Positions 22,859 to 33,716 of a DNA stretch of 64,000 nt are shown one piece after another. The translations under genes were made by a program, and so were the position numbers. The stretch covers positions 1,238,163 through 1,302,162 of the forward strand of contig NZ_CP011514.1 of assembly GCF_001653795.1 (NCBI RefSeq), read 5' to 3'. This DNA comes from Mitsuaria sp. 7. GTDB taxonomy: Bacteria > Pseudomonadota > Gammaproteobacteria > Burkholderiales > Burkholderiaceae_C. The notes beneath the pieces were generated by a model that worked only from the letters and a program-made list of their open reading frames with translations, had not been told where the DNA came from and made no database searches. Every line of letters starts with the position of its first letter. Position 1 is the first letter of the stretch.

Positions 22859-23509
22859 ATGGACAAGTTCACCGTGCACAAGGGCCTCGTGGCCCCGATG
22901 GATCGCGAGAACGTCGACACCGACGCGATCATCCCCAAGCAATTCCTGAAGTCGATCAAGCGCAGCGGCTTCGGCCCGAATCTCTTCGACGAGTGGCGCT
23001 ACCTCGATCACGGCGAGCCGGGCCAGGACCCGGCCAGCCGCAAGCCCAATCCGGACTTCGTGCTGAACCAGCCGCGTTATCAAGGCGCGTCGGTGCTGAT
23101 CGCACGCGGCAACTTCGGCTGCGGCTCCAGCCGCGAGCACGCGCCCTGGGCACTGCAGCAGTACGGCTTCCGCGCGCTGATCGCGCCGAGCTTCGCCGAC
23201 ATCTTCTTCAACAACACCTTCAAGAACGGCGTGCTGCCGATCGTGTTGCCGGAGAGCCAGGTCGCGCGCCTGTTCGACGAGGTGTTCGCCTTCCCCGGCT
23301 ACCAGCTGACGGTGGACCTGGAGCGCCAGGTCGTCGTCAAGGCTGACGGCGAGGAGCTGCCCTTCGACGTCCAGCCGTTCCGCAAGTACTGCCTGCTGAA
23401 TGGCTTCGACGACATCGCGCTGACGCTGCGTCACGCCGACAAGATCAAGGCCTTCGAGGCCGAACGCATCGCCACCAAGCCGTGGCTCAACAACCGAATT
23501 ACTCGCTGA
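22859..23509 (+). CDS. leuD: 3-isopropylmalate dehydratase small subunit
   Basis: This 216-aa partner of LeuC carries the swivelling domain. Typical motifs are [18 protein letters not shown] near the N-terminus, [15 protein letters not shown] in the middle and [17 protein letters not shown]. Length is standard. AGGACCGACAGGAC lies upstream of the ATG. It is co-transcribed with leuC and leuB. The small entericidin-like lipoprotein gene often found between leuC and leuD in relatives is absent here. Confidence 0.95.
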   Translation: MDKFTVHKGLVAPMDRENVDTDAIIPKQFLKSIKRSGFGPNLFDEWRYLDHGEPGQDPASRKPNPDFVLNQPRYQGASVLIARGNFGCGSSREHAPWALQQYGFRALIAPSFADIFFNNTFKNGVLPIVLPESQVARLFDEVFAFPGYQLTVDLERQVVVKADGEELPFDVQPFRKYCLLNGFDDIALTLRHADKIKAFEAERIATKPWLNNRITR

Positions 23510-23516
23510 GGACCTT

Positions 23517-24650
23517 ATGAAGATCGCAGTCCTGCCCGGTGACGGCATCGGCACCGAAATCGTCGCGGAGGCCGTCAAGGTCCTGAACGTGCTCGACCTC
23601 CCGTTCGAGCTCGAGACCGCGCCTGTCGGCGGCGCCGCCTACGAGGCCTCCGGCCACCCGCTGCCCGAGGCGACGCTCAAGCTCGCGCAGGACGCGGACG
23701 CGGTGCTCTTCGGCGCCGTCGGCGACTGGAAGTACGACAAGCTCGAGCGCGCGCTGCGTCCCGAGCAGGCCATCCTCGGGCTGCGCAAGGCGCTGGGGCT
23801 GTTCGCCAACTTCCGCCCGGCGATCTGCTACGAGCAGCTCACGCATGCGTCCAGCCTCAAGCCCGAGCTGGTCGCCGGCCTGGACATCCTGATCATCCGC
23901 GAGCTCACCGGCGACATCTACTTCGGCCAGCCGCGCGGCCGCCGCACCGCCGTCGACGGCCACTTCCCCGGCAGCGAGGAAGCCTTCGACACGATGCGCT
24001 ACTCGCGCCCCGAGATCGAGCGCATCGCCCACGTCGCCTTCCAGGCCGCGCGCAAGCGCAGCAAGCGGGTCACGTCGGTCGACAAGGCCAACGTGCTGGA
24101 GACCTTCCAGTTCTGGAAGGACGTGGTCACCGAGGTCCACAAGGACTACCCGGACGTGGCGCTCGACCACATGTACGTCGACAACGCCGCGATGCAGCTG
24201 GTCAAGGCGCCCAAGAAGTTCGACGTCGTCGTCACCGGCAACATGTTCGGCGACATCCTGTCGGACGAGGCCGCCATGCTGACCGGTTCCATCGGCATGC
24301 TGCCCAGCGCCTCGTTGGACAAGAACAACAAGGGGCTCTACGAACCCAGCCACGGCAGCGCGCCGGACATCGCCGGCAAGGGAATCGCCAATCCGCTGGC
24401 TACAATCCTTTCTGCTGCCATGATGCTCAAGTTCTCCCTCAACCAGCCCGAAGCCGCCGCTCGCATCGAGTCGGCGGTTCAAGCCGTGCTGGCCCAGGGT
24501 CTGCGTACCGCGGACATCTGGAGCGAGGGCACCCAGAAGGTGAGCACCCGCGAGATGGGTGATGCCGTCGTCGCCGCCATTGCTTCGGGCAAAGGCGTCG
24601 CCACGACCGCTTCGACCATTGCGACCACGACCAAAACCATCAAGAGCTAG
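23517..24650 (+). CDS. leuB: 3-isopropylmalate dehydrogenase
   Basis: The enzyme has 377 aa and oxidatively decarboxylates 3-isopropylmalate with NAD+. Family motifs include [32 protein letters not shown] and the metal/substrate segment [26 protein letters not shown], followed by [21 protein letters not shown]. The C-terminus has an extra Ala/Thr-rich tail of about 20 residues ([22 protein letters not shown]) beyond the normal end. The gene starts 7 bp after leuD. A hairpin lies between it and asd. Confidence 0.95.
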   Translation: MKIAVLPGDGIGTEIVAEAVKVLNVLDLPFELETAPVGGAAYEASGHPLPEATLKLAQDADAVLFGAVGDWKYDKLERALRPEQAILGLRKALGLFANFRPAICYEQLTHASSLKPELVAGLDILIIRELTGDIYFGQPRGRRTAVDGHFPGSEEAFDTMRYSRPEIERIAHVAFQAARKRSKRVTSVDKANVLETFQFWKDVVTEVHKDYPDVALDHMYVDNAAMQLVKAPKKFDVVVTGNMFGDILSDEAAMLTGSIGMLPSASLDKNNKGLYEPSHGSAPDIAGKGIANPLATILSAAMMLKFSLNQPEAAARIESAVQAVLAQGLRTADIWSEGTQKVSTREMGDAVVAAIASGKGVATTASTIATTTKTIKS

Positions 24651-24677
24651 TCCGCTCCGGTTCGTCTCGCCCCACCT

Positions 24678-24721
24678 CACACACCCGGCGAAGCGAGCCG
24701 GGCAGGCTCCCAGGGTGTGTG
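24678..24721 (+). repeat. Inverted repeats between leuB and asd
   Basis: CACACACCC (24678-24686) can pair with GGGTGTGTG (24713-24721). Inside, CCCGGC (24684-24689) pairs with GCCGGG (24697-24702). The two stems compete for the same C residues, so alternative folds are possible in the 132-bp gap. No T-run follows, so it is not a classic terminator. Confidence 0.5.
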
Positions 24722-24782
24722 ACGGTGTTTGGGCGATGCTCGGCCAGCAGTGCCGGGCCTTTCAATGAACGAAGGTACGCAA

Positions 24783-25913
24783 ATGACGACATTGGTTGGT
24801 TTGGTGGGATGGCGCGGCATGGTCGGCTCGGTGCTGATGGACCGCATGGCGCAGGAGCGCGATTTCGACCTGATCGAGCCGCTGTTCTTCAGCACTTCGA
24901 ACGCCGGTGGCACCGCCCCGGCCTTCGCGAAGAACGAGACGGCGCTGCAGAACGCTTTCGACATCGACCAGCTCAAGCGCTGCGAGATCATCATCACCTG
25001 CCAGGGCGGCGACTACACCAGCGAGGTCTATCCCAAGCTGCGCGCCGCGGGCTGGAACGGTCACTGGATCGACGCCGCGTCCACGCTGCGCATGGCCGAC
25101 AACGCCGTGATCGTGCTGGACCCGGTCAACATGCCGGTCATCAAGAACGCGCTGTCCAAGGGCGGCCGCGACTGGATCGGCGGCAACTGCACCGTCAGCT
25201 GCATGTTGATGGGCGTGGGGGCGCTGTACAAGGCCGGCCTGGTCGAGTGGATGTCCACGCAGACCTACCAGGCCGCGTCCGGCGGCGGCGCGCAGCATAT
25301 GCGCGAGCTGCTGACCCAGTACGGCACGCTGAACGCGGAAGTGAAGTCGCTGCTGGACGACCCCAAGAGCGCCATCCTCGAGATCGACCGCAAGGTCATC
25401 GCCAAGCAGCGCGGGCTGTCCGCCGACGAGATCGCCAACTTCGGCGTGCCGCTGGGCGGCTCGCTGATCCCGTGGATCGACAAGGACCTGGGCAACGGCA
25501 CTTCCAAGGAAGAGTGGAAGGGCATGGCCGAGACCAACAAGATCCTCGGCCAGGGCGAAGGCTTCGGCACCGCCGCCATCCCGGTCGACGGCTTCTGCGT
25601 GCGCGTGGGCGCGATGCGCTGCCACTCGCAAGCCCTGACCCTCAAGCTGCGCAAGGACGTGCCGCTGGACGAGATCGAGGCCATGATCGCCGCGGACAAC
25701 GAGTGGGTGAAGGTCGTGCCCAACACGCGCGAGGCCACGATCAAGGACCTGACCCCCGTCGCCGTCACCGGCACGATGACGATCCCGGTCGGTCGCATCC
25801 GCAAGCTGGCCATGGGGCCGGAATACGTCGGCGCGTTCACCGTCGGTGACCAGTTGCTGTGGGGCGCGGCGGAGCCGCTGCGTCGGATGCTGCGCATCCT
25901 GCTGGATCGTTGA
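24783..25913 (+). CDS. asd: Aspartate-semialdehyde dehydrogenase
   Basis: This 376-aa enzyme reduces aspartyl-phosphate to aspartate semialdehyde for lysine, methionine, threonine and diaminopimelate synthesis. It starts with the NADP fold ([22 protein letters not shown]). The active-site Cys is in [24 protein letters not shown]; substrate-binding [16 protein letters not shown] is intact. The ATG at 24783 has GAAGG upstream. Length is that of the Gram-negative type. A strong terminator follows 57 bp after the stop. Confidence 0.95.
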   Translation: MTTLVGLVGWRGMVGSVLMDRMAQERDFDLIEPLFFSTSNAGGTAPAFAKNETALQNAFDIDQLKRCEIIITCQGGDYTSEVYPKLRAAGWNGHWIDAASTLRMADNAVIVLDPVNMPVIKNALSKGGRDWIGGNCTVSCMLMGVGALYKAGLVEWMSTQTYQAASGGGAQHMRELLTQYGTLNAEVKSLLDDPKSAILEIDRKVIAKQRGLSADEIANFGVPLGGSLIPWIDKDLGNGTSKEEWKGMAETNKILGQGEGFGTAAIPVDGFCVRVGAMRCHSQALTLKLRKDVPLDEIEAMIAADNEWVKVVPNTREATIKDLTPVAVTGTMTIPVGRIRKLAMGPEYVGAFTVGDQLLWGAAEPLRRMLRILLDR

Positions 25914-25969
25914 TCGGCAGCTTGCCGGTCGTCGTCGACACGACGCCGGCTGGCGCCCGAAGTTCTGAA

Positions 25970-25995
25970 AGCGGTGGCCATGCCACCGCTTTTTT
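25970..25995 (+). terminator. Rho-independent terminator after asd
   Basis: AGCGGTGGC pairs with GCCACCGCT around a 3-nt loop and is followed by five T residues. Confidence 0.92.
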
Positions 25996-26205
25996 CATGC
26001 CGGTTAGGGATTGCCAGGGGACGTGCGCGTTGCCTTCTAGCGACAAGCCCGTAACGAGCTGTGAATCAAGACTGACTCATCGTTGTTATTCATGAGCTAC
26101 CTCAGCAACGATGCGTATATGCTTGCCACCGTTGTGATTTTCTACCGCGGGAATGGCTGGGAGCCTGCCCGGGCGCATCAGTCGCACAACAACAATACGT
26201 CAGAC

Positions 26206-26230
26206 AGGCGGTCCTTTGGATGGGCCGCCT
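26206..26230 (+). promoter_or_regulatory. Leader hairpin in front of fimV
   Basis: AGGCGGTCC (26206-26214) pairs with GGGCCGCCT (26222-26230) with one G-U pair and a 7-nt loop. An in-frame ATG at 26220 sits across the loop, so the TTG at 26250 is the better start. The region 25996-26205 before it has no other clear feature. Confidence 0.5.
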
Positions 26231-26249
26231 TGTTGCTTTGGGGGACGCC

Positions 26250-28961
26250 TTGAAAAAACATGCGAGCGCATATGCGCGATTTGCGCTGAGCCAGGTGGCC
26301 GCGGTCACCGCGCTGGGACTGGCGGCGGGTTCCGCTTACGGCCTGGGGCTTGGAAAACTGACGGTGCAATCCGCGCTCGGCGAAACGCTGCGCGCGGAAA
26401 TCGACGTCAGCAGCCTCACGCCGGAGGAAGCCAGCTCGCTCAAGCTGCGCGTCGCGCCGCCCGAGTCCTATCGGGCTTCGGGTCTGGACTACAACGCGGT
26501 GCTGGCCAGCACGCAGGTGCAACTGGCCCGTCGCGCCGACGGCCGGCCTTTCCTGCGCCTGAGCAGCGACCGCGCGGTCCAGGAACCGTTCGTCGATGTC
26601 ATCCTCGAGGTGAACTGGTCGAGCGGCCGCCTGACCCGCGAGTTCACGCTGCTGTTCGATCCGCCGAGCAACACCAATGTCGCGCGTACGGTCGAGCCGA
26701 CCACGTCTCCGGTGATCTCGGCGCCCGCGTCGACGCCGTCCGTTGTCGCGCCGCCGCCGGTGGCTCGCGCGCAGGCGCCGGTGTCGTCCGGACCCGCCAC
26801 GCCGGTGGCACAGCCGCCCGCGCCGGCCACGGCCCGCGCGCCTCGTCCCGCGCCGTCGCCCGCTGCGGCGGCACCGGCCACGCCCGGCTCCGAATACACG
26901 GTCCAGCCCGGCGATACGCTGTCGCGCATCGCGGGTCGCACCCAGCCGTCCGGCGTGTCGCTGGACCAGATGCTGGTCGGCCTGTACCGCAGCAACCCGG
27001 ACGCGTTCATCAGCCAGAACATGAACCGGCTGAAGTCGGGCGCCGTGCTGTCGGTGCCGGGCAGCGAGTCGGTCCAGTCGATCACGCCGCAGGAGGCGCG
27101 CCGCGTCATCCAGGCGCAGAGCAGCGACTTCGGCGGTTATCGCCAGCGTCTGGCGGAAGCCGCGCCCGCGCTGAAGGCCGAAGAGAACAGCCGTCAGGCC
27201 AAGGGCTCCGTGCAGGCGTCCGTCGAGGACCGCAAGCCCGCGACCTCCGCCGCTCCGGACAAGCTGACGCTGAGCAAGCCCAGTGGCGTTGCCGGTGCCG
27301 AGAGCAAGGTGTCCAAGGACACCGAGAAGAAGGATTCGGCGGCCAGAGTCGCTGAGCTGACGCGCAATGTGGAAGAGCTGAAGAAGCTCTCGACCGCCGC
27401 GTCGAAGCCGGCTGCGGCGACCACCGCGGCTGCTCCGGCTCCCGCGCCTACGCCGGCTCCCGCACCCGCACCCGCTCCGGCTGTTGTGCCACCGGTGACC
27501 GTCGCCGCGAATGTGCCGGTTGCCGCGTCGGAAGCGCCCGCCGCTTCCGCGCCGGCCTCGGCCGCCGTGGCTGAAGTCCCGGCTTCGCGCCCGGTCGCCG
27601 CCTCCGCGCCGCGCGCCGTGCCGGCGCCCAAGCCCGAACCCGAGGAGCCCGGCTTCCTCGACTCGCTGAGCGACTATCTGCCCGCGCTCGTGGCCGCCCT
27701 GGCCGTGATCGCCGGCGGCATCGGCTACAACCGCTGGCGCGCTCGCCGCGACGCGGCCTCGCGTTCCGAGACGGCCTTCGCGGAAAGCCGCCTGGCGCCC
27801 GACTCGTTCTTCGGTCACAGCGGCGGACAGCGCGTCGACACGCGCGACGCGTCGACGACCGGCCAGTCGTCGATGAGCTACTCGCTGAGCCAGCTCGATG
27901 CGATCGGCGATGTGGATCCGGTCGCCGAAGCCGACGTCTACCTGGCTTATGGCCGCGACCTGCAGGCCGAGGAAATCCTGAAGGAAGCGCTGCGCGCCAA
28001 TCCGGAGCGCCTGGCCATCCGCCTGAAGCTCCTGGAGGTCTACGGCAAGCGTCGCGACATCAAGGGCTTCGAGCAACTGGCCGTCCAGCTGTTCGCCGAG
28101 ACCAGAGGTCAGGGCGAGGATTGGGCGAAGGTCCAGGAACTCGGCCGTCAGGCCGATCCGGAAAATCCGCTGTACCAGCCCGGCGGCGCGCCGACGATGT
28201 TCGAGAACGACGACGAGCGTCCCGAGCCGATGAACGCGAGCACCTTGCCCGCGACCGGCATGGCGCATCCGGGTGGCGGCGCGTTGGCCCGCGCGGCGGC
28301 GACCGCCGCGGCCGCCGCTGCAGCCACCCCGCGCGACAGCGGTCCGTCCAGCCTGATGGATCTGGATCTGGATCTGGACCTGGGTTCACCGCCGGCGCCG
28401 GCCCCTGCGATGGCCGCCACGCAAGCGCTGCCGTCCTCCGCCAGCCAGGCCCCGATGAACATGGACCTGGACCTGAGCACGCCGCCGGCACCGGCCGCCG
28501 CCAGCGCCCGTGAACTCGAGTTCGACCTCGGCGACCTGGATGACCTGGGTGGCAGCACGCCGGCCTCGGCGCCCGCGCAGGATCCGTCGTCGCTGGACTT
28601 CGATCTGTCGAGCATCGACCTGGACTTGCCGGCCGACGCGCTGGCCGGCCGCGACGAGCGCACGATCGGCAAGGTGAACGACGTCGAGGACATCTCGTCC
28701 ATCGATCTGCCTGATCTGGACGCGCTGCCTGATGCGAAGCCGACGACGCGCGACACGATGAGCCTGGACGACCTGGGCGTCGACCTCGACAGCATCGATC
28801 CGAACGACGGCGAGGCCCTGCAACGTCAGTTGGAGCTGGCCGAGGAGTTCCGCCAGATCGGCGACACCGAAGGCGCGCGCGACGTGCTGCAGGAGCTGGT
28901 CGGCAAGGCCGACGGTCCGATGCGCGCCCGTGCGCAGCAGATGCTGGACCAGCTTCGCTAA
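26250..28961 (+). CDS. fimV: FimV/HubP-family polar landmark protein
   Basis: The protein has about 903 aa. A signal peptide (KKHASAYARFALSQVAAVTALGLAAGSAYG) leads into the FimV N-terminal domain (LTVQSALGETLRAEIDV). A LysM domain follows (YTVQPGDTLSRIAGRT, about residue 215), then a long Ala/Pro-rich linker, one membrane helix near 480 (LPALVAALAVIAGGIGYNRW), a TPR-like cytoplasmic part, acidic DLDLDLD repeats and the C-terminal FimV domain (LELAEEFRQIGDTEGARDVLQELV). It places type IV pili and polar proteins. The TTG start is chosen for its GGGGGA site and signal peptide; ATG 26220 is the alternative. Confidence 0.88.
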   Translation: MKKHASAYARFALSQVAAVTALGLAAGSAYGLGLGKLTVQSALGETLRAEIDVSSLTPEEASSLKLRVAPPESYRASGLDYNAVLASTQVQLARRADGRPFLRLSSDRAVQEPFVDVILEVNWSSGRLTREFTLLFDPPSNTNVARTVEPTTSPVISAPASTPSVVAPPPVARAQAPVSSGPATPVAQPPAPATARAPRPAPSPAAAAPATPGSEYTVQPGDTLSRIAGRTQPSGVSLDQMLVGLYRSNPDAFISQNMNRLKSGAVLSVPGSESVQSITPQEARRVIQAQSSDFGGYRQRLAEAAPALKAEENSRQAKGSVQASVEDRKPATSAAPDKLTLSKPSGVAGAESKVSKDTEKKDSAARVAELTRNVEELKKLSTAASKPAAATTAAAPAPAPTPAPAPAPAPAVVPPVTVAANVPVAASEAPAASAPASAAVAEVPASRPVAASAPRAVPAPKPEPEEPGFLDSLSDYLPALVAALAVIAGGIGYNRWRARRDAASRSETAFAESRLAPDSFFGHSGGQRVDTRDASTTGQSSMSYSLSQLDAIGDVDPVAEADVYLAYGRDLQAEEILKEALRANPERLAIRLKLLEVYGKRRDIKGFEQLAVQLFAETRGQGEDWAKVQELGRQADPENPLYQPGGAPTMFENDDERPEPMNASTLPATGMAHPGGGALARAAATAAAAAAATPRDSGPSSLMDLDLDLDLGSPPAPAPAMAATQALPSSASQAPMNMDLDLSTPPAPAAASARELEFDLGDLDDLGGSTPASAPAQDPSSLDFDLSSIDLDLPADALAGRDERTIGKVNDVEDISSIDLPDLDALPDAKPTTRDTMSLDDLGVDLDSIDPNDGEALQRQLELAEEFRQIGDTEGARDVLQELVGKADGPMRARAQQMLDQLR

Positions 28962-28980
28962 ACTGCGGTCGGTTCACGAC

Positions 28981-29015
28981 AAGGCGCTCGGCCTGGCCGG
29001 GCGCCTTTTCTTTTT
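28981..29015 (+). terminator. Rho-independent terminator after fimV
   Basis: A 13-bp stem AAGGCGCTCGGCC / GGCCGGGCGCCTT (one G-U) with a one-base centre is followed by TTCTTTTT. Confidence 0.88.
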
Positions 29016-29075
29016 GGCCGTTCACTTTCCGGCCATCCTTTGCTGACATCGAATGTCCGAGAGCTGGAGACCTGC

Positions 29076-29858
29076 ATGCGCGTGGCGCTGGGCGTGAGTT
29101 ACCGCGGCGAGGCCTACAAGGGCTGGCAGAGCCAGCCGGGCGGCGGGACCGTGCAGGATGCGCTGGAGGCGGCGCTCGCCCAGTTCATCGCGCAGCCGGT
29201 CCGCACGATCTGCGCCGGCCGCACCGACACCGGCGTCCATGGTCTGAACCAGGTCGTCCACTTCGATTCGCCGGTGGAGCGGGAAGTCTTCTCGTGGGTT
29301 CGCGGCGTCAACCGTTACCTGCCCCGCGACATCGCGGTCCAGTGGGCCGCATTTCCCGGCGAGGACTTCCACGCGCGCAACCTGGCGCGCGGTCGCCGCT
29401 ACTGGTATCTGCTGCTGGAATCGAACGTGCGACCCTCGATCCAGGCCGGCGGCGTCGGCTGGACCTTCCGGCCGCTGGACGGCGACGCGATGCGGGACGC
29501 GGCCTCGCGGCTGGTCGGCGAGCACGACTTCAGCTCCTTCCGTTCCGCGGAGTGCCAGGCGGCCTCCCCGGTGAAGATCCTGCGCGGCATCGAGATCCAC
29601 AAGCGCGGTCCTTACTGGCGCTTCGAGTTCGATGGCATCGCCTTCCTGCATCACATGATCCGCAACATCATGGGCTGCCTGATCGCCGTGGGCGCCGGAC
29701 AAAAGCCGCCGTCATGGATGGACGAGGTCCTGGCCGCGCGGTCCCGCGATGCCGCGGCGCCGACCTTTCCTCCGGACGGGCTGTACTTCGTCGGCCCGAG
29801 CTACGACGATCACCTGAACCTGCCGCGCCACACGGCGCCCATGGATTGGCTGCCGTGA
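29076..29858 (+). CDS. truA: tRNA pseudouridine(38-40) synthase
   Basis: The enzyme has 260 aa and converts uridines 38-40 of the tRNA anticodon stem. The catalytic Asp is in the motif CAGRTDTGVHGLNQVVHF. ARGRRYWYLLL and FLHHMIRNIMGCLIAVG are also typical of TruA. ATG 29076 has CTGGAGA upstream; the frame extends back to 29040 without family sequence. It heads the truA-trpF-trpB-trpA-accD-folC run typical of beta- and gammaproteobacteria. Confidence 0.94.
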   Translation: MRVALGVSYRGEAYKGWQSQPGGGTVQDALEAALAQFIAQPVRTICAGRTDTGVHGLNQVVHFDSPVEREVFSWVRGVNRYLPRDIAVQWAAFPGEDFHARNLARGRRYWYLLLESNVRPSIQAGGVGWTFRPLDGDAMRDAASRLVGEHDFSSFRSAECQAASPVKILRGIEIHKRGPYWRFEFDGIAFLHHMIRNIMGCLIAVGAGQKPPSWMDEVLAARSRDAAAPTFPPDGLYFVGPSYDDHLNLPRHTAPMDWLP

Positions 29859-29877
29859 AAGGCCGATCCCGACACCG

Positions 29878-30522
29878 ATGAGTCCCATGAGCCGAACCCG
29901 CATCAAGATCTGCGGCCTGACCCGCGAAGCCGATGTCGACGCCGCCGTCGAGGCCGGCGCCGACGCGATCGGGCTGGTCTTCTACGAGAAGAGCCCACGC
30001 GCCGTCACCGTCGAACGAGCCGCCACGCTGGCGCGGCGCCTGCCGCCGTTCGTGACGCCGGTGGGCCTGTTCGTCAACGCGTCGCCCGATTCGATCCATG
30101 CGGCGCTGGCCGCGATCCCGACCTTGACGCTGCAGTTCCACGGCGATGAAACGCCCGAGGACTGCGATCGCTGGACGCGTCCGTATCTGCGGGCGGCACG
30201 GATGGCGCCGGGCTTCGATTTGCTAGACTTCGCCACTCGGTTCTCCCACGCCCAGGCCGTGCTGCTCGACGCTTTCGTCGACGGCTACGGTGGCGGCGGA
30301 AAGGTCTTCGATTGGTCACTGCTGCCTCCAAGCGTTCCCTCTCCGGTCGTTTTGTCTGGTGGGTTGAGTGCAGCCAACGTGATCGATGGCGTGCTGAAGG
30401 TGCGGCCCTGGGCCGTTGATGTCAGCTCCGGCGTGGAGGCCTCCAAGGGCCTCAAGGACGCCGGCAAGATCCGCCAGTTCTGCGATGCCGTGCGCGAGGC
30501 CGACCGCCTGAAGTCGACCTGA
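29878..30522 (+). CDS. trpF: Phosphoribosylanthranilate isomerase
   Basis: This 214-aa TIM-barrel enzyme catalyses the third committed step of tryptophan synthesis. The N-terminal RIKICGLTREADVDAAVEAGADAIGLVFYEKSPR carries the catalytic Cys; the general acid Asp is in VLLDAFVDGYGGGGKVFDW. SGGLSAANV and DVSSGVEASKGLKD close the phosphate site. Two start codons, ATG 29878 and ATG 29887, are possible; the first lies 19 bp after truA. It is followed by trpB after 58 bp. Confidence 0.95.
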   Translation: MSPMSRTRIKICGLTREADVDAAVEAGADAIGLVFYEKSPRAVTVERAATLARRLPPFVTPVGLFVNASPDSIHAALAAIPTLTLQFHGDETPEDCDRWTRPYLRAARMAPGFDLLDFATRFSHAQAVLLDAFVDGYGGGGKVFDWSLLPPSVPSPVVLSGGLSAANVIDGVLKVRPWAVDVSSGVEASKGLKDAGKIRQFCDAVREADRLKST

Positions 30523-30580
30523 ATCCCTGCTTCCGATCCCTGCGGGGTCACGCACGCGCCATCCTCATTGAGGACCCCTC

Positions 30581-31887
<1,307 letters not shown>

Positions 31888-31891
<4 letters not shown>

Positions 31892-32685
31892 GCCGCATCC
31901 AAGCCACCTTCGCCCGCCTGGGCGCCGAAGGCCGCAAGGCGTTGATCCCGTACGTCACCGCCGGCGATCCGTATGCCGACGTGACCGTCGAGCTGATGCT
32001 GGCGATGGCGAAGGCCGGTGCCGACGTCATCGAGCTCGGCGTGCCGTTCTCCGACCCCATGGCCGACGGCCCGGTGATCCAGAAGGCCAGCGAACGCGCG
32101 CTGGCCAAGGGCATCACGCTGACGCACGTGCTGGAAATCGTCCGGGACTTCCGCAAGCAGGATGACGCGACGCCGGTCGTGCTGATGGGCTACGCGAACC
32201 CGGTCGAGCGCTTCGGCCTGGAGCGTTTCGTCACCGAGGCCAAGGCCGCCGGCGTCGACGGCGTGCTGGTCGTCGACTATCCGCCCGAGGAATGCGAGCA
32301 CTTCGCCGCCGCGCTGAAGGCGCAGGGGCTGGATCCGATCTTCCTGCTGGCACCGACCTCCACCGACGATCGCGTCGCGCGCCTGGGGCGGCTGGCCAGC
32401 GGTTACGTCTACTACGTCTCCCTGAAGGGCGTGACCGGCGCCGGCCACCTGGACACCGACGCCGTCGCCCAGGCGATGCCCCGCCTGCGCCAGCACGTGA
32501 GCATCCCTCTCGGGGTCGGATTCGGCATCCGGGACGGGGCCACGGCAGCCGCCGTGGCGCGCCATGCGGACGCGGTGGTGATCGGTTCGGCCCTCGTCCA
32601 GCTGATCGAGTCCCAGACAAGGGATAATGTCGCGATCCAGGCGGCGGCCTTCATCCGAGACATCCGCGCCGCGCTGGACGCCTGA
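31888..32685 (+). CDS. trpA: Tryptophan synthase alpha chain
   Basis: This 265-aa TIM-barrel subunit cleaves indole-3-glycerol phosphate. The catalytic Glu and motif [23 protein letters not shown] are intact, the catalytic Asp is in [13 protein letters not shown], and the phosphate site [29 protein letters not shown] is present. Its ATG overlaps the trpB stop. accD follows after 60 bp, an arrangement conserved in proteobacteria. Confidence 0.96.
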
Positions 32686-32745
32686 ACGGGGCCGATTGCG
32701 GCGATTTCCCGTTCGATCGTCCGGCCTTAGCTATAGGAGCCCGCC

Positions 32746-33618
32746 ATGAGTTGGCTTGAGAAACTGCTTCCCCCGAAGATCCAGCAGACCGATCCCGACC
32801 AGCGCCGCACGGTGCCGGAAGGCCTCTGGATCAAGTGCCCGTCCTGCGAAACGGTGCTGTACAAGACCGACCTCGAGCAGAACGTCAACGTCTGCCCGAA
32901 GTGCGGCCACCACCACCGCATCGGTGCCCGCGCCCGCCTGGACGCGTTCCTGGACGGCGAAGGCCGTTACGAAGTCGGCCAGGAAGTGCTGCCTGTGGAC
33001 GCGCTGAAGTTCAAGGACAGCAAGAAGTATCCCGACCGGCTCAAGGAAGCGCTGGAATCGACCGGCGAGACCGACGCGCTGGTCGTCATGGGCGGCGCGG
33101 TGATGAGCATCCCGGTCGTCACCGCCTGCTTCGAGTTCGACTTCATGGGTGGCTCCATGGGCTCCGTGGTCGGCGAGCGCTTCGCGCGCGGCGTCGAGAC
33201 CGCGCTGGAACAGAAGACCCCGTTCATCTGCTTCACCGCCACCGGCGGCGCGCGGATGCAGGAAGGCCTGCTCTCGCTGATGCAGATGGCCAAGTCCAAC
33301 GCCGCGCTCACGCGCCTGGCCAAGGCGAAGCTGCCCTACGTCAGCGTGCTGACCGACCCGACGATGGGCGGTGTTTCGGCGAGCTTCGCCTTCGTCGGTG
33401 ACATCGTCATCGCCGAGCCCAAGGCGCTGATCGGCTTCGCCGGCCCGCGCGTCATCGAGAACACCGTGCGTGAGAAGCTGCCCCCCGGCTTCCAGCGCGC
33501 CGAGTTCCTGATGGAGAAGGGCGCCATCGACATGATCGTCGACCGCCGCAAGCTCCGTGAGGTCATCGCCCGCAATCTGGCCATCCTGCAGCGGCAGAGC
33601 TCCGACGCGGTCGCCTGA
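32746..33618 (+). CDS. accD: Acetyl-CoA carboxylase carboxyltransferase subunit beta
   Basis: This 290-aa subunit transfers carboxyl from carboxybiotin to acetyl-CoA, with AccA. The N-terminal zinc ribbon is [24 protein letters not shown]. The crotonase-fold body carries [14 protein letters not shown] and [21 protein letters not shown], with [18 protein letters not shown]. Length is standard. TATAGGAGCC precedes the ATG. Confidence 0.96.
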   Translation: MSWLEKLLPPKIQQTDPDQRRTVPEGLWIKCPSCETVLYKTDLEQNVNVCPKCGHHHRIGARARLDAFLDGEGRYEVGQEVLPVDALKFKDSKKYPDRLKEALESTGETDALVVMGGAVMSIPVVTACFEFDFMGGSMGSVVGERFARGVETALEQKTPFICFTATGGARMQEGLLSLMQMAKSNAALTRLAKAKLPYVSVLTDPTMGGVSASFAFVGDIVIAEPKALIGFAGPRVIENTVREKLPPGFQRAEFLMEKGAIDMIVDRRKLREVIARNLAILQRQSSDAVA

Positions 33619-33664
33619 CGTTCGCGGCTGCGAACCACCCCCGGGGTGGTGACGGTACTCAGCA

Positions 33665-33696
33665 CGGCCAGACCACTCCCGGTCTGGCCGTCTTCA
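33665..33696 (+). terminator. Hairpin after accD, possible weak terminator
   Basis: CGGCCAGACC pairs with GGTCTGGCCG around ACTCCC. Only a broken T-rich tail (TCTTCATTT) follows, so termination may be partial before folC. Confidence 0.5.
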
Positions 33697-33716
33697 TTTG
33701 AGCCTTGGAATTCCCG

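Noticed and set aside
21023..23578. 851-aa minus-strand frame opposite leuC-leuD
   Set aside because: Shadow of leuCD; the forward frames carry all catalytic motifs of isopropylmalate dehydratase.
24678..24721. Riboswitch or leader peptide in front of asd
   Set aside because: Inverted repeats are present, but no lysine-riboswitch or attenuator pattern with a short Lys-rich ORF was recognised.
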